From Metabacillus endolithicus (GTDB taxonomy: Bacteria > Bacillota > Bacilli > Bacillales > Bacillaceae), in contig NZ_CP095550.1 in NCBI RefSeq assembly GCF_023078335.1, positions 868,001 through 932,000 on the forward strand: 64,000 nucleotides of DNA, read 5' to 3'. A program made the translations under genes and the position numbers. Below the pieces are notes generated by a model. The model ran no database searches and had not been told where the DNA came from. It saw only the letters and a program-made list of their open reading frames with translations. Positions 31,010-40,870 of this stretch are shown here, piece by piece. Numbering within the stretch: position 1 is the first letter of the stretch; every line of letters starts with the position of its first letter.

Positions 31010-32362
31010 TTATGACTCCATAACCTTATGCAATTCTAAGAATTTCGTATTAAAATCTCCACTTACAAACTTTTCATGCTCAAGCAGTCTCAAATGGAAT
31101 GGAATGGTTGTCGATATTCCCTCAATTACAAATTCACTTAATGCACGCTTCATTCGAGAAATTGCTTCTTCCCTGGTTGCACCGTAAGTAATAAGTTTCG
31201 CAATCATTGAATCATAATACGGTGGAATAGAGTAACCAGGGTATACCGCTGAGTCCACTCTAACACCCAAACCACCCGGCGGCAAGTACATTTGAATCTT
31301 ACCAGGTGACGGCATGAAGTTCTTTTCAGGATTTTCTGCGTTAATACGACATTCAATTGACCACCCATTAAAAGTAACTTCTTCTTGTGTAACAGACAAT
31401 TTTTCACCAGAAGCAACCTTAATCTGTTCTTTAATTAAGTCAATTCCAGTTACCATTTCTGTTACTGGGTGTTCCACTTGTATTCGCGTATTCATTTCCA
31501 TAAAGTAATACTTCTTATTCACATGATCAAAAATAAACTCAACTGTTCCTGCTCCAGTATACGCAACAGCTTCTGCAGCTTTGACCGCAGCATCACCCAT
31601 TTGCGCTCGAATTTCTTCAGTTAGTGCAGGAGATGGTGTTTCTTCAATTAGCTTTTGAAGTCTTCTTTGGATAGAGCAATCACGCTCACCTAAGTGAATT
31701 GTGTTACCATGGCTATCTGCTAACACCTGGATTTCAACATGGCGGAAATCTTCAATGTACTTTTCGATATATACACCTGGATTTCCAAATGCTGTAGCAG
31801 CTTCTTGTTGGGTAATTTCAATACCCTTTACTAAAGCTTGCTCATCTTTTGCAACACGAATCCCTTTTCCGCCACCGCCAGCTGTAGCTTTAATTATAAC
31901 AGGATATCCCATCTCATTTGCTAGTTTTTTGGCATCATCAATGCTTTCAATAATACCTCTTGAACCTGGAACAATTGGCACCCCAGCTTCACGCATTGTC
32001 TCACGCGCAACATCTTTTGTTCCCATTTTTGAAATTGCCTCTGCACTTGGCCCGATAAAAATGATGTTTACTTCTTTACAAAGCTCTGCAAAATCAGCAT
32101 TTTCAGCTAAAAATCCATATCCAGGATGAATAGCATCACTTTCAGTAAGCTTTGCTACACTAATAATATTTGTAAAGTTTAAGTAGCTGTCCTTTGAAGC
32201 AGTTGGTCCGATACAGTATGCTTCATCAGCAAGCTGTACATGTAAAGCTTCACGGTCTGCTTCGGAAAAAACAGCTACGGTTTCAATCTCAAGTTCTTTG
32301 CATGCACGAATAATTCGAACAGCTATTTCTCCTCGATTTGCAATTAGTATTTTCTTAATCAT
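31010..32362 (-). CDS. accC: Biotin carboxylase subunit of acetyl-CoA carboxylase
   Basis: The 450-residue ATP-grasp enzyme carboxylates the biotin on AccB. It has the N-terminal [15 protein letters not shown], the glycine-rich ATP loop GGGGKGIRV, the [15 protein letters not shown] segment and the catalytic [15 protein letters not shown]. It supplies malonyl-CoA for fatty acid synthesis and follows accB by 12 bp. Confidence 0.97.
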   Translation of the reverse strand: MIKKILIANRGEIAVRIIRACKELEIETVAVFSEADREALHVQLADEAYCIGPTASKDSYLNFTNIISVAKLTESDAIHPGYGFLAENADFAELCKEVNIIFIGPSAEAISKMGTKDVARETMREAGVPIVPGSRGIIESIDDAKKLANEMGYPVIIKATAGGGGKGIRVAKDEQALVKGIEITQQEAATAFGNPGVYIEKYIEDFRHVEIQVLADSHGNTIHLGERDCSIQRRLQKLIEETPSPALTEEIRAQMGDAAVKAAEAVAYTGAGTVEFIFDHVNKKYYFMEMNTRIQVEHPVTEMVTGIDLIKEQIKVASGEKLSVTQEEVTFNGWSIECRINAENPEKNFMPSPGKIQMYLPPGGLGVRVDSAVYPGYSIPPYYDSMIAKLITYGATREEAISRMKRALSEFVIEGISTTIPFHLRLLEHEKFVSGDFNTKFLELHKVMES

Positions 32363-32374
32363 ATTTTATGCTCC

Positions 32375-32872
32375 TTATTCAGGCTTAACTAAGAATAAAG
32401 GTTGACCATATTCAACTAGTTGTCCATTCTCAGCTAGTATTTCGACGATCTCACCCTTTACTTCAGCTTCGATTTCATTAAAGAGTTTCATCGCTTCTAC
32501 AATACATACAACAGTGTCATTCGTCACCTTTGAACCAACTGATACATAATTACCTGCTTCAGGTGAAGAAGCTGCATAGAATGTTCCTACCATTGGAGAA
32601 GTGATCTTATGTAAGTTTGATGTGTCAGCTTTAGTCTCTTCTGTCTTTGGTGCAGAAGCCTCTTGAACAGGCTGTTGAGTTGGGACAGGTTGTGGTTGTG
32701 TAGACACTACTTCCACAGGTGGAGCGGCTACTACATTTCTTACAACTGTTTCAACTTCCTGTGATTGCTTTTTCATTTTTATTTTGGAACCATCTTGTTC
32801 AAATGTAAATTCATTAATAGAAGATTGATCAATTAACTTAATAATTTCTCTTATTTCTTGTATTTTTAGCAT
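32375..32872 (-). CDS. accB: Biotin carboxyl carrier protein of acetyl-CoA carboxylase
   Basis: The 165-residue carrier has an N-terminal helical domain, a Pro/Gln/Ala-rich linker (residues 50-90) and a C-terminal biotinyl domain. The modified Lys is in [12 protein letters not shown]. The ATG at 32872 gives the family start MLKIQEI and has AAAGGGG at good spacing; the frame open to 32902 has no support. First gene of the acc operon. Confidence 0.96.
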   Translation of the reverse strand: MLKIQEIREIIKLIDQSSINEFTFEQDGSKIKMKKQSQEVETVVRNVVAAPPVEVVSTQPQPVPTQQPVQEASAPKTEETKADTSNLHKITSPMVGTFYAASSPEAGNYVSVGSKVTNDTVVCIVEAMKLFNEIEAEVKGEIVEILAENGQLVEYGQPLFLVKPE

Positions 32873-33139
32873 GCTTAGGCACCCCTTTAATTCATTGATC
32901 ATGTGGATACATGATCTGCTAATTTATAATCTAGTACTAAAACTTAGTCCCATAATACCATCTTACAGTACATGTGAGAAGAAATTCAACAATAATTCTA
33001 CCCATTTCTTTTCGTTTCTACCGGGAATAAGTAGATTTATTTTACTATTGTGCTATATTTTAGGGTTTCCAAAAACGGTATGAGACAAAAAAGGTCAACC
33101 CTATTCTTTAGAAACTAACCTTTCTTGTTACTTTTTAGA

Positions 33140-33802
33140 TTATTTATCTCTTACTGGCTGAAATGTCACGATAACATCTTCCATGTTTTCCATTTCATCT
33201 TTTACAAGTAGCATGATTTCATTTGCAGCTGTCTTGCTATGTTCTTCTGCTTTAATCGTAATTTTCACATCATTTCCTTCAGCACGTACTAAAGCATCAT
33301 CAAAACCTTTTGATTTGATTAAAGTTTCTAAAAGCATTTCTTTTCGTGCTGCATCATTTAAAGCTTCCATTTCGTCATAAGCATCACTTTTTTCTTCCGC
33401 TGACGCGTTATTGCTAGCTACAATAGCTTGTAATTGCTCTTTCATTTCATTACGTTGATCATCTAATTGCATACGTAAATCTGTAAATAACTCATCACTA
33501 GAAACACTAGAGATTACTGTTCCATCTTCTAACTCTTCTGTTTGAATGTCAGCTTCTTCTCCTGCCTCTGTTCCTTCGCCTTCAGTTGCTTCACCTTCAG
33601 TTTTCTCACCTTCAGTTCCTTCTTCTGCAGGTTGCTCTTCTGTAGCTTCTTCAGCTGTTGCATCTTCACTTACTTCTTGATCTTCACCTGTCATCACGAT
33701 ATTACCTGCTCCACCTTCAGGAGATGTTACGTAATAAACTGATAATACCACCACTAAACTTAACATTGTTAATAACCAAACCGTTTGTTTTTTCAACATC
33801 AT
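33140..33802 (-). CDS. spoIIIAH: Stage III sporulation protein AH
   Basis: The 220-residue mother-cell membrane protein docks with forespore SpoIIQ through its extracytoplasmic YscJ/FliF-like domain to build the feeding-tube channel. There is one N-terminal membrane helix (residues 8-25). A low-complexity Glu/Thr/Gly-rich spacer follows (about 35-95), longer than in B. subtilis. The ring-building domain follows (SDELFTDLRMQLDDQR to VIVTFQPVR). The first ATG fits the GGAGG spacing; a second ATG follows at once. It abuts spoIIIAG. Confidence 0.95.
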   Translation of the reverse strand: MMLKKQTVWLLTMLSLVVVLSVYYVTSPEGGAGNIVMTGEDQEVSEDATAEEATEEQPAEEGTEGEKTEGEATEGEGTEAGEEADIQTEELEDGTVISSVSSDELFTDLRMQLDDQRNEMKEQLQAIVASNNASAEEKSDAYDEMEALNDAARKEMLLETLIKSKGFDDALVRAEGNDVKITIKAEEHSKTAANEIMLLVKDEMENMEDVIVTFQPVRDK

Positions 33803-34462
33803 CTATTCATCCTCCTTCATTTTTTTCGATGCTACAGCTACACGATGGCTAGGTACTCCCAGCACCCGTGTCACTGACTCTACTATTGTTTTTTTTATAT
33901 GAATGTTGTCAGCACCCTCGGCAACAATTAGAACCCCGCGAATTTCCGGCTTTTGTGTTTGAACAATAATTGGAGTCTCTTTTTCACCATCCTGGATGAT
34001 GACAACTTGTTCATCAATTGATTGATCTTCCACTTCTCGTTTCCCACCTTCACGATCAGTTTCTGTTGTTTTTTGGCTTTGGGAAACGCTGTTTTTTTCA
34101 ATTATTTTCTTTGCTGTTGAATCGACATTTACAACAACATGTACATTTCCTACACCTGAGACTGTTTCAAGCACTTCTTTTAGCTGATTTTCGTATTCAG
34201 CCTCATAATCAGAGATGGAGCCAGTCGTATCACCCTTTGCCTGCTTAAACACTTCTGTACTTTCAGCTTCCTCGGTACTAGATGTGACCGGTAGTGCATT
34301 TTGTACAGAATCCTCACTACTTGTAAAGAGATTACTAAACAGCATGAATGCTACGCCTAGCACAAATACGAGAATAAAATAATGATATTTTGATGGTTTT
34401 TTAGAATCTGACTGACCAAGCATTGACTTTAGCTTATCAATGAAGCTTTCTTTATTACTCAT
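33803..34462 (-). CDS. spoIIIAG: Stage III sporulation protein AG
   Basis: The 219-residue protein has one membrane helix (residues 27-45) and an extracytoplasmic ring-building domain related to FliF (YENQLKEVLETVSGVGNVHVVVNVD, GVLIVAEGADNIHIKKTIVESV). It forms the large ring in the mother-cell outer face of the channel. It overlaps the end of spoIIIAF by 8 bp. Confidence 0.95.
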   Translation of the reverse strand: MSNKESFIDKLKSMLGQSDSKKPSKYHYFILVFVLGVAFMLFSNLFTSSEDSVQNALPVTSSTEEAESTEVFKQAKGDTTGSISDYEAEYENQLKEVLETVSGVGNVHVVVNVDSTAKKIIEKNSVSQSQKTTETDREGGKREVEDQSIDEQVVIIQDGEKETPIIVQTQKPEIRGVLIVAEGADNIHIKKTIVESVTRVLGVPSHRVAVASKKMKEDE

Positions 34463-35105
34463 CTAATGACTCCTCCCCCTTTCCAAGTCTATTGAGATTT
34501 TTTTCTTCTTCAACTTCCCAAATTTCAGCTAATGATGCTGTCATTTTCGCTACTTGAACTTCATCCAATTGCTCTTCTTTTACTAATTCGTTTGTCGTAT
34601 CAATGGAGACAGGCTGAACAACTTCAACCGACCCATCCTCTGCAGCATCTTTTACTACATTTGGTTTTAAGATGACCTGAATATGTTGCAAGTCTTTTTG
34701 AGAATTGATTTCTTCTACTTGTTCGTTTTCGGAAAGGTGGATCGTATCAATCATGACATCATAACTTTGCACCAGCTCCTCTTCTGCCATCGTTTTCATT
34801 TGGACAGCCATTTGTTTTAAAATATATGCACGTTGTGAGGCTTGTATTTCTTTTTTCTGAAATTCTATTAAATTTTTTCCGGTTTCACCTTCTGAAGAAG
34901 CTTGTAATCGGAAATCATTCAAAACGTCATTCATATCTGCAGAAAATATTTTAAAGATTGGATTAATAATGACAATGATTAACAATAAACTGATCACCAT
35001 CTTCGCATATTTCTGCATAGATGAATTTGGTAGAAGCAGGTCGATAACAACAGCCAGCAAAATAAATACGATAATATTGGTAATCCATTCTGTTAAAAAT
35101 GACAT
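34455..35105 (-). CDS. spoIIIAF: Stage III sporulation protein AF
   Basis: The 216-residue protein has two N-terminal membrane helices (residues 6-25 and 34-52) and a soluble domain of the same ring-forming class as SpoIIIAG/AH. The start MSFLTEWITNIIVFILLAVVIDLLLP is typical. ATG with AAGGAGG. It lies 14 bp after spoIIIAE. Confidence 0.94.
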   Translation of the reverse strand: MSFLTEWITNIIVFILLAVVIDLLLPNSSMQKYAKMVISLLLIIVIINPIFKIFSADMNDVLNDFRLQASSEGETGKNLIEFQKKEIQASQRAYILKQMAVQMKTMAEEELVQSYDVMIDTIHLSENEQVEEINSQKDLQHIQVILKPNVVKDAAEDGSVEVVQPVSIDTTNELVKEEQLDEVQVAKMTASLAEIWEVEEEKNLNRLGKGEESLDE

Positions 35106-35119
35106 CGTAGATTCCTCCT

Positions 35120-36321
35120 TTACCGCATCATCATTGTCAGATTTCCTGCAGCAATGATGACCGTTAAACTCAAGAAAAACATGAGAGAAACGATTGCTAG
35201 TGCTGCAAAGATATAAATAACGCTTTTACTAATAATATCTAAACAGGTGATAACCGGACCTCCGCCAAGCGGCTGAAGGATAGATGCAGCAAATTTATAA
35301 ATAAATGCTAGAGATAAGACTTTAATCGCCGGAAATGCGGCAATAAATAAAAGAATCGCTACCCCGATTACACCCACTGTATTCTTTAATAAAACTGAAG
35401 CACTAATCACTGTATCAGTTGCATCAGTAAACATCCGACCTAGTACTGGTATAAAGTTTCCAGTAATAAACTTTGCTGTACGAATGGTGATTCCATCTGA
35501 CACAGCTGCAGATGCACCCTGGACGGATATCACCCCAAGAAAGATTGTTAGAAATGAAGCTAGTAAGCCGATGCTTATATTTCTTAACAGTCCCGCTAGC
35601 TGAGTTACTTTATATTGATCTGTTAACGTACTAACAATACTTAATAAAGCTGATAAAAATAGAAGCGGTAAAACTACATTTTGGATTAATAATCCACTAG
35701 TGTTCATTAAAAAGATAATCACTGGATGGAAAAATGCCGCTGAAATGATTCCCCCTGATGAAGCCATTAAGGCTAATAACAACGGTATAAGAGCTAAAAT
35801 AAAATTTGTCATTGACTCGATTGCATTCGTTGTATATTCAATCGCAACATGGAAACTGTTCAACGCAATAATTATTAACACCATGTATACCAATGCGTAT
35901 GCAACTTTACTAACAGTACTCTGGTTAAAAGCATTTTGCAGCAACTGAAGCAGCATACTAAAGATGGTTAATAATATTAATGTACCAAGCAGCTTTCCAT
36001 TTGCGATTAATTCATGAAACAAAAACTTGAGAAATGCCTTCATCCATTCTTGAAAGGAAAGCTCTTTTTCACCACTTAAAAATTGAAGCAAGCTTCCTTT
36101 CTGACTTTCTGGTAAAAATCCCCCGTATTCCGTCATTACCGCATCCCAATATGTTTTAATATCGGTGACATCAAGTTTCTCAACTTGTTCATTTACAAAT
36201 GTTTCTGCATTCAATTCCATTTCCGGATCTTCCGTTTCCTGAGGTGCTGTCGTGGAGGCTTGTACACTTATTGGGATCGCAAGAAAAATAGAAACAAAGA
36301 GTAAGGTATAAAGAAATGCTC

Positions 36322-36325
<4 letters not shown>
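35120..36325 (-). CDS. spoIIIAE: Stage III sporulation protein AE
   Basis: The 401-residue polytopic protein has a signal-type N-terminus and about seven to eight membrane helices from residue 115 to the end. It is required for channel function and sigma-G activity. The ATG at 36325 follows GGAGGTGTGTGA. That ribosome binding site and start are duplicated 120 bp upstream next to a 51-nt C-run, so the sequence just before this gene is suspect. The coding region itself reads cleanly. Confidence 0.95.
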
Positions 36326-36463
<138 letters not shown>

Positions 36464-36576
36464 CATGTCAAATAGAGTAATAATTGTAGTGATTGCTAGT
36501 TAATTCGTGGATGTTTCTTATGTTGAGAGGTCAGAGATGAGTTTGTAGGGCGTTGTAGCCCTTTATGAGATAACAA

Positions 36577-36976
36577 TTAAGTTCCAGGTATCATCCCAAG
36601 TACTGTTTCAATAATGACAGTTAAAATTGGAATCGCCATTGTTAATATCAGGATTTTCCCACCCAATTCAATCTTAGATGCGATGGCACCTTGTCCAGCA
36701 TCTTTCGTGATCTGTGCACCAAATTCTGCGATATAAGCAATTCCAATGATTTTTAAAATAGTCTCTACATAAATGAGATTTACATTTGCATTAAATGCAA
36801 TCCTCTCTACCATCCTAACGATTTCATACACCTGATCTATTAAAAACAGAAAAATAACACAGCCGACAAACACAACAAGCATAAAGGCGAAGGTCGGCTT
36901 TTGTTCTTTTACAATAAGGGCGAGAAAGGTTGCAATTAGTACCTAGTCCGACGATTTGTATGATTTCGATAGTTGT
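36577..36976 (-). pseudogene. spoIIIAD: Stage III sporulation protein AD, frameshifted near its start
   Basis: The frame 36577-36882 covers the C-terminal 101 residues (MLVVFVGCVIFLFLIDQVYEIVRMVER and onward), with three to four membrane helices. The N-terminal part is present in another frame. Removing one G of the CC/GG pair at 36942-36943 restores IIQIVGLVLIATFLALIVKEQKPTFAF, about 132 residues in all, the normal length. No ATG, GTG or TTG lies where the start should be (near 36976, just after GGGGGCG), so a second base error is likely there. Function: membrane component of the feeding-tube complex. Confidence 0.9.
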
Positions 36977-36983
36977 CGCCCCC

Positions 36984-37190
36984 TTACCCTTGGAAAAGAA
37001 AGACAGATTTTATCTTCTTGAATAGATCATCTACTATGGAAGCGACCATGAATAAGATATAAATAAAGCCAATGAGTGTAACCCATTGTGCGTATTCTTT
37101 TTTTCCCATTTGATCTAAAATTGTGTGAAGAAATGCAACGACGATTCCTATCCCGGCAATTTGAAAGATCGTGTTAATATCTACACCCAC
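36984..37190 (-). CDS. spoIIIAC: Stage III sporulation protein AC
   Basis: The 68-residue protein has two membrane helices (residues 6-25 and 35-55) separated by the conserved QMGKKEYAQW. It matches the family along its whole length from GTG to FQG. It probably acts with SpoIIIAD as a small membrane subunit. Confidence 0.95.
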   Translation of the reverse strand: MGVDINTIFQIAGIGIVVAFLHTILDQMGKKEYAQWVTLIGFIYILFMVASIVDDLFKKIKSVFLFQG

Positions 37191-37213
37191 CTAAAGACGA
37201 CTCCCTTCCACTT

Positions 37214-37729
37214 CTACATCAATAAAATAACTAAAAGTAATCCTGATAATACACCTAAGCTTTTCACCATTTTTTCATAGCGATTTTGACGGTCAATGGC
37301 ATCTGCTTCTTCTCTTTCTAAATGAGAAAGGGCTAATTTTATATGCTTCTGCTGTGAAACACGATCATGCTGTCCTAAGGTTTCCCCAAATTGCTTTAGG
37401 ACTTCGTACTCTCCTTGCTTAAACGCCGTAAAACGCCAAATTTCTTGCAGACTCTCCTCCCAAGCCCCTTTGACACTTGTGTGACCCTTAACCAGCTTTT
37501 TAGCAAACTGTTCAAAAAACCATGATAACGGCTTAGGCAGCTGCTTTGAGATATTTTGTGACGCAACAATAAGAGAGGTATGACCATACATAATTTCTGC
37601 CTCCAGTGATTGTAAAGCAACCTTAAGCTGCCTTAGTTGCCGCGTTCTTTGACTCAAGTGCTTTGCCGCTTCAAAACCCACCCAGGTTGTTGCAATGACA
37701 ATGAGAATCGCACCTACCCATTTAATCAT
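37214..37729 (-). CDS. spoIIIAB: Stage III sporulation protein AB
   Basis: The 171-residue protein has a membrane helix at each end (residues 4-20 and 153-170) and a helical middle related to GspF-type proteins. Start overlaps the spoIIIAA stop by 4 bp (ATGA). It is thought to be the membrane partner of the SpoIIIAA ATPase. Confidence 0.94.
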   Translation of the reverse strand: MIKWVGAILIVIATTWVGFEAAKHLSQRTRQLRQLKVALQSLEAEIMYGHTSLIVASQNISKQLPKPLSWFFEQFAKKLVKGHTSVKGAWEESLQEIWRFTAFKQGEYEVLKQFGETLGQHDRVSQQKHIKLALSHLEREEADAIDRQNRYEKMVKSLGVLSGLLLVILLM

Positions 37730-38646
37730 TTATGCAACACTTCCTTTTTTAGTAAGTGCTGACCATGATTGTTTAAAATTTGTTGAACTGTTCCTGGACC
37801 ATCCCTTCTAGTCAGCTCTACATAACGATCAAAGACGTTGGCTTCGAATAACGCTTTTAAGCTTGGCCGATTCAACAACTCACTTGCACGATATCCATGT
37901 ACCGTTACAAATAATTGAACTCCCGCATGAACAGCCTCCATTACAGCTTCTGCATCCTCTAACGTACCAATTTCATCAACAACCAACACGTCAGGACTCA
38001 TTGACCTGATCATCATCATCATTCCCTCAGCCTTTGGACAAGCATCAAGAACATCCACACGTTCACCTAATTGATGCTGCGGAACACCCTTTACACACCC
38101 GGCAATTTCCGATCTTTCATCAACAATTCCTACTTTTTTGGATTCAATTTGTTGATACCCATTACTAATTAAGCGAGCGAAATCTCTTAATAGAGTCGTT
38201 TTTCCTGTTTGAGGAGGGCCAATAATTAATGTATTCAACCATTTTTGTTGATAAAGATAGGGAATATATTTCTCAGCGATACCTATCTTTTCTTTTGCAA
38301 TTCGGATATTAAACGATGTTACATCACGAATGGCTTTGACTCGTCCATTTTCTGTAATGACTCGTCCAGATAAACCGACTCGATGTCCTCCTCGGACGGT
38401 GATATAACCCTTTTTTAATTCATCCTCTAATGTGTAAATGGAGTAATGACTTAGCTCATTTAATAGATTGATGGAATCCTCATAGGTTGTGTTATAAGAA
38501 AGAAAGACAGGCTTTCCAGCAATAATCACTTCAACTCTTTTCATAACACGTATTCGGATTTCTTCTATTCGAGACAGACTTGCAGGGTGAAGCTTCACAA
38601 GTTCTTTGCTAATCGATTCCGGAAGCATTTCTATCATTTCCTTCAT
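37726..38646 (-). CDS. spoIIIAA: Stage III sporulation protein AA, secretion-type ATPase
   Basis: The 306-residue ATPase resembles type II/IV secretion ATPases. It has Walker A GPPQTGKTTLLRD, Walker B VLVVDEIGTLEDAEAV and a downstream VTVHGYRA motif. It powers the mother-cell-to-forespore channel. The ATG at 38646 has AGGAGG seven bases upstream; the frame open to 38706 passes through the promoter. First gene of the eight-gene operon. Confidence 0.95.
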   Translation of the reverse strand: MKEMIEMLPESISKELVKLHPASLSRIEEIRIRVMKRVEVIIAGKPVFLSYNTTYEDSINLLNELSHYSIYTLEDELKKGYITVRGGHRVGLSGRVITENGRVKAIRDVTSFNIRIAKEKIGIAEKYIPYLYQQKWLNTLIIGPPQTGKTTLLRDFARLISNGYQQIESKKVGIVDERSEIAGCVKGVPQHQLGERVDVLDACPKAEGMMMMIRSMSPDVLVVDEIGTLEDAEAVMEAVHAGVQLFVTVHGYRASELLNRPSLKALFEANVFDRYVELTRRDGPGTVQQILNNHGQHLLKKEVLHK

Positions 38647-38679
38647 TTCGCTTCCTCCTATTAACCTATTCGTTACTCT

Positions 38680-38708
38680 AATGTATGCAGGCTTGACCAT
38701 AATCATTA
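38680..38708 (-). promoter_or_regulatory. Sigma-E-type promoter of the spoIIIA operon
   Basis: The minus strand has TAATGAT, a 14-bp spacer, then CATACATT, 34 bp before the spoIIIAA ATG. The -10 fits sigma-E (CATACANT) fully and the -35 fits 5 of 7 positions of KMATATT. Mother-cell sigma-E control of this operon is established in B. subtilis. Confidence 0.72.
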
Positions 38709-38744
38709 CTTATTTACATAATGTTTTGAAGGAAGTAGCCGCGT

Positions 38745-39026
38745 TCACTTATAAATTCCAAATAAGATAAAAAACACCCCAAGACCGATAAATAATAATT
38801 TGGCATAAGATAATTGATCAGCAATGTGAAAGATTCCAATCGTCATTGTTATAATAAAAATGACCGGACCTACAATTGCTAACAAAGAATTGATCGTAAC
38901 AGCCTTCTTTACATCATTAAAGACAAGCATTAATATCGCAGCTGTAAGTTCAATTGAAGCAGATAAAAACCTCAGTCCAGCCATTGTCATAACAGTAGAA
39001 TCAATATGAGAGAATATTCGTTTCAT
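38745..39026 (-). CDS. yqhV: YqhV (DUF2619) small membrane protein
   Basis: The 93-residue protein has three predicted membrane helices (residues 15-35, 45-62, 70-90). It lies between efp and spoIIIAA, as yqhV does in B. subtilis, where it belongs to the sporulation-expressed set. AGGAGG precedes the ATG. Function unknown. Confidence 0.85.
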   Translation of the reverse strand: MKRIFSHIDSTVMTMAGLRFLSASIELTAAILMLVFNDVKKAVTINSLLAIVGPVIFIITMTIGIFHIADQLSYAKLLFIGLGVFFILFGIYK

Positions 39027-39086
39027 GTTGTCCTCCTAAAACACAGTTTGTACAACATATGCTGCAAAGCGAAAAATTAGACAGAA

Positions 39087-39118
39087 AAAAAGAGATGCAT
39101 ACTCTGCATCTCTTTTCC
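39087..39118 (-). terminator. Terminator of efp
   Basis: AAAGAGATGCA and TGCATCTCTTT form an 11-bp perfect stem with a 5-nt loop. A T-rich tail follows on the minus strand. Confidence 0.9.
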
Positions 39119-39131
39119 TTACTATATTAAA

Positions 39132-39689
39132 TTATGCACGTGAAACATAAGAAGCTTCAGTTGTGTTAATGATTAAACGATCACCTTGGTTGATAAAGAA
39201 TGGAACTTGAACTGTTAAACCAGTTTCTAGAGTAGCTGGTTTAGTTCCACCAGAAGCAGTGTCTCCTTTAATACCAGGTTCTGTTTCTGTTACTTCTAAT
39301 TCAACTGAATTTGGTAATTCCACCCCTAGAGTTTCTGTACCAAACATCACAATTTGAACTTCCATATTTTCTTTAAGAAACTTTAATTCATACTCAATTT
39401 GAGAAGAGTTTAATTCAATTTGATCATATGTTTCTGTATCCATAAACGCATGTTGGTCGCCATTTGCATATAAATATTGCATTCTGCGTGTTTCAATTTG
39501 CGCTTTTGCTACTTTTTCACCCGCACGGAATGTTTTTTCTTGAACAGCACCTGTACGTAAGTTACGTAATTTTGAGCGAACAAACGCTGCTCCTTTTCCA
39601 GGTTTAACGTGTTGGAAATCCATTACACGCCAAATGCCGTTGTCTACCTCGATTGTTAAACCTGTGCGAAAATCATTTACTGAAATCAT
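39132..39689 (-). CDS. efp: Translation elongation factor P
   Basis: The 185-residue factor rescues ribosomes stalled at polyproline. Three OB/KOW domains are evident, with the modifiable Lys32 in the loop PGKGAAF and the C-terminal signature [18 protein letters not shown] lies before the ATG. It is preceded by papA and aroQ, as in B. subtilis. Confidence 0.97.
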   Translation of the reverse strand: MISVNDFRTGLTIEVDNGIWRVMDFQHVKPGKGAAFVRSKLRNLRTGAVQEKTFRAGEKVAKAQIETRRMQYLYANGDQHAFMDTETYDQIELNSSQIEYELKFLKENMEVQIVMFGTETLGVELPNSVELEVTETEPGIKGDTASGGTKPATLETGLTVQVPFFINQGDRLIINTTEASYVSRA

Positions 39690-39759
39690 TTAAAAAATCC
39701 TCCTAGTGATATATAAATAAGGAATGGTAAACGTATATTTACATCATTCTCTATAAGAA

Positions 39760-39778
39760 AAGCGCTGGAGCTAGACAC
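39760..39778 (+). repeat. Fragment of a dispersed Bacillaceae intergenic repeat
   Basis: The plus strand reads AAGCGCTGGAGCTAGACAC. Its reverse complement contains GTCTAGCTCCAGCGC, the conserved core of an intergenic repeat that I recall from many Bacillus and Geobacillus genomes. Only this core is present, so it is a relic. It lies in the efp leader. Confidence 0.5.
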
Positions 39779-39805
39779 CAAAACTTATCACAAAATTTTA
39801 TACTA

Positions 39806-40867
39806 TTATAAAATAATAAGATCTTTCAGTGAATGAGTTAAAGACTCATTTCCTTTTTCCGTGATTACTGTATCATCCTCAATTCTTACTCCACCAAGGC
39901 CAGCTACATAGATACCCGGTTCAACCGTGACAACCATCCCTTGCTCAAGAACTGTATCCGATTTAAAGGAAAGGGCTGGACCTTCATGAACCTCCATACC
40001 AAGACCATGTCCGGTAGAATGCCCAAAGTACTCCCCATATCCTTGCTCTTTTATGTAATCACGTGTTAAGGCATCTGCTTGTTTACCAGTTAAACCTGGC
40101 TTAATGCCGCTCATGCCTCGTAATTGAGCCTCTAGAACAATCGAATAGATTTTCTTAAGCTCATCACTTGGTTCACCTACTGCAAACGTTCTAGTAATAT
40201 CTGAACAGTATCCTTTGTAGTATGCACCAAAGTCAAGTGTTACAAAATCACCTTTTTCAATTTCCTTTTCACTCGCTACACCATGAGGTAAAGCCGAGCG
40301 ATACCCTGAGGCTACAATGATGTCAAAAGATGATGAAACAGCTCCGTTTTTTCTCATGAAAAATTCAAGCTCATTTGCCACATCAATTTCTTTTAACCCT
40401 GGTTTTATGTAAGTTAAAATGTGCTTATAAGCCGCATCCGCTATTTCAGCAGCTTCCTTTAATATCTTAATCTCTGCTGGTGACTTAATCAAGCGTAACT
40501 TTTCCACAGCACCTGAAACTGGAATAAATTCACTGCTCTTTAATGCTTCTTTGTACGAAGAAAATAATTGGTAAGTTAAAGAATCTTGTTCAAAACCAAG
40601 TCGTTTTATACCAAGCTTTTCAACTTGATTTGCTACCTCCTCAATAATTGGGCCAGTATGCTGAACAATTTCAAAACCTTCAACTTCCTTTGCTGCTTGT
40701 TCTGTATAACGGAAGTCTGTTATAAAAACTGCTTTGTCTCCTGAAATGACTACCACACCAGCCGTACCGGTAAAACCAGTCATATATCTTCTATTATAAC
40801 TGCTCGTTATTAAAAGACCGTCAATTGATAATTCTTTAAAACGTTGACGAATTTTTTCAAGTTTCAT
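39806..40867 (-). CDS. papA: Xaa-Pro dipeptidase, M24 family
   Basis: The 353-residue metallopeptidase cleaves X-Pro dipeptides. It has an N-terminal creatinase-like domain (1-130) and a catalytic pita-bread domain. The metal ligands are in DFGAYYKGYCSDITR, HSTGHGLGMEVHEGP, VEPGIY and GGVRIEDD. It is 4 bp after aroQ and upstream of efp. The B. subtilis gene is yqhT/papA; linkage to efp suggests a common theme of proline-rich proteins. Confidence 0.92.
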   Translation of the reverse strand: MKLEKIRQRFKELSIDGLLITSSYNRRYMTGFTGTAGVVVISGDKAVFITDFRYTEQAAKEVEGFEIVQHTGPIIEEVANQVEKLGIKRLGFEQDSLTYQLFSSYKEALKSSEFIPVSGAVEKLRLIKSPAEIKILKEAAEIADAAYKHILTYIKPGLKEIDVANELEFFMRKNGAVSSSFDIIVASGYRSALPHGVASEKEIEKGDFVTLDFGAYYKGYCSDITRTFAVGEPSDELKKIYSIVLEAQLRGMSGIKPGLTGKQADALTRDYIKEQGYGEYFGHSTGHGLGMEVHEGPALSFKSDTVLEQGMVVTVEPGIYVAGLGGVRIEDDTVITEKGNESLTHSLKDLIIL

Positions 40868-40870
40868 ATT

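Noticed and set aside
31701..32129. 142-codon plus-strand frame inside accC
   Set aside because: Antisense shadow; the accC protein is fully conserved.
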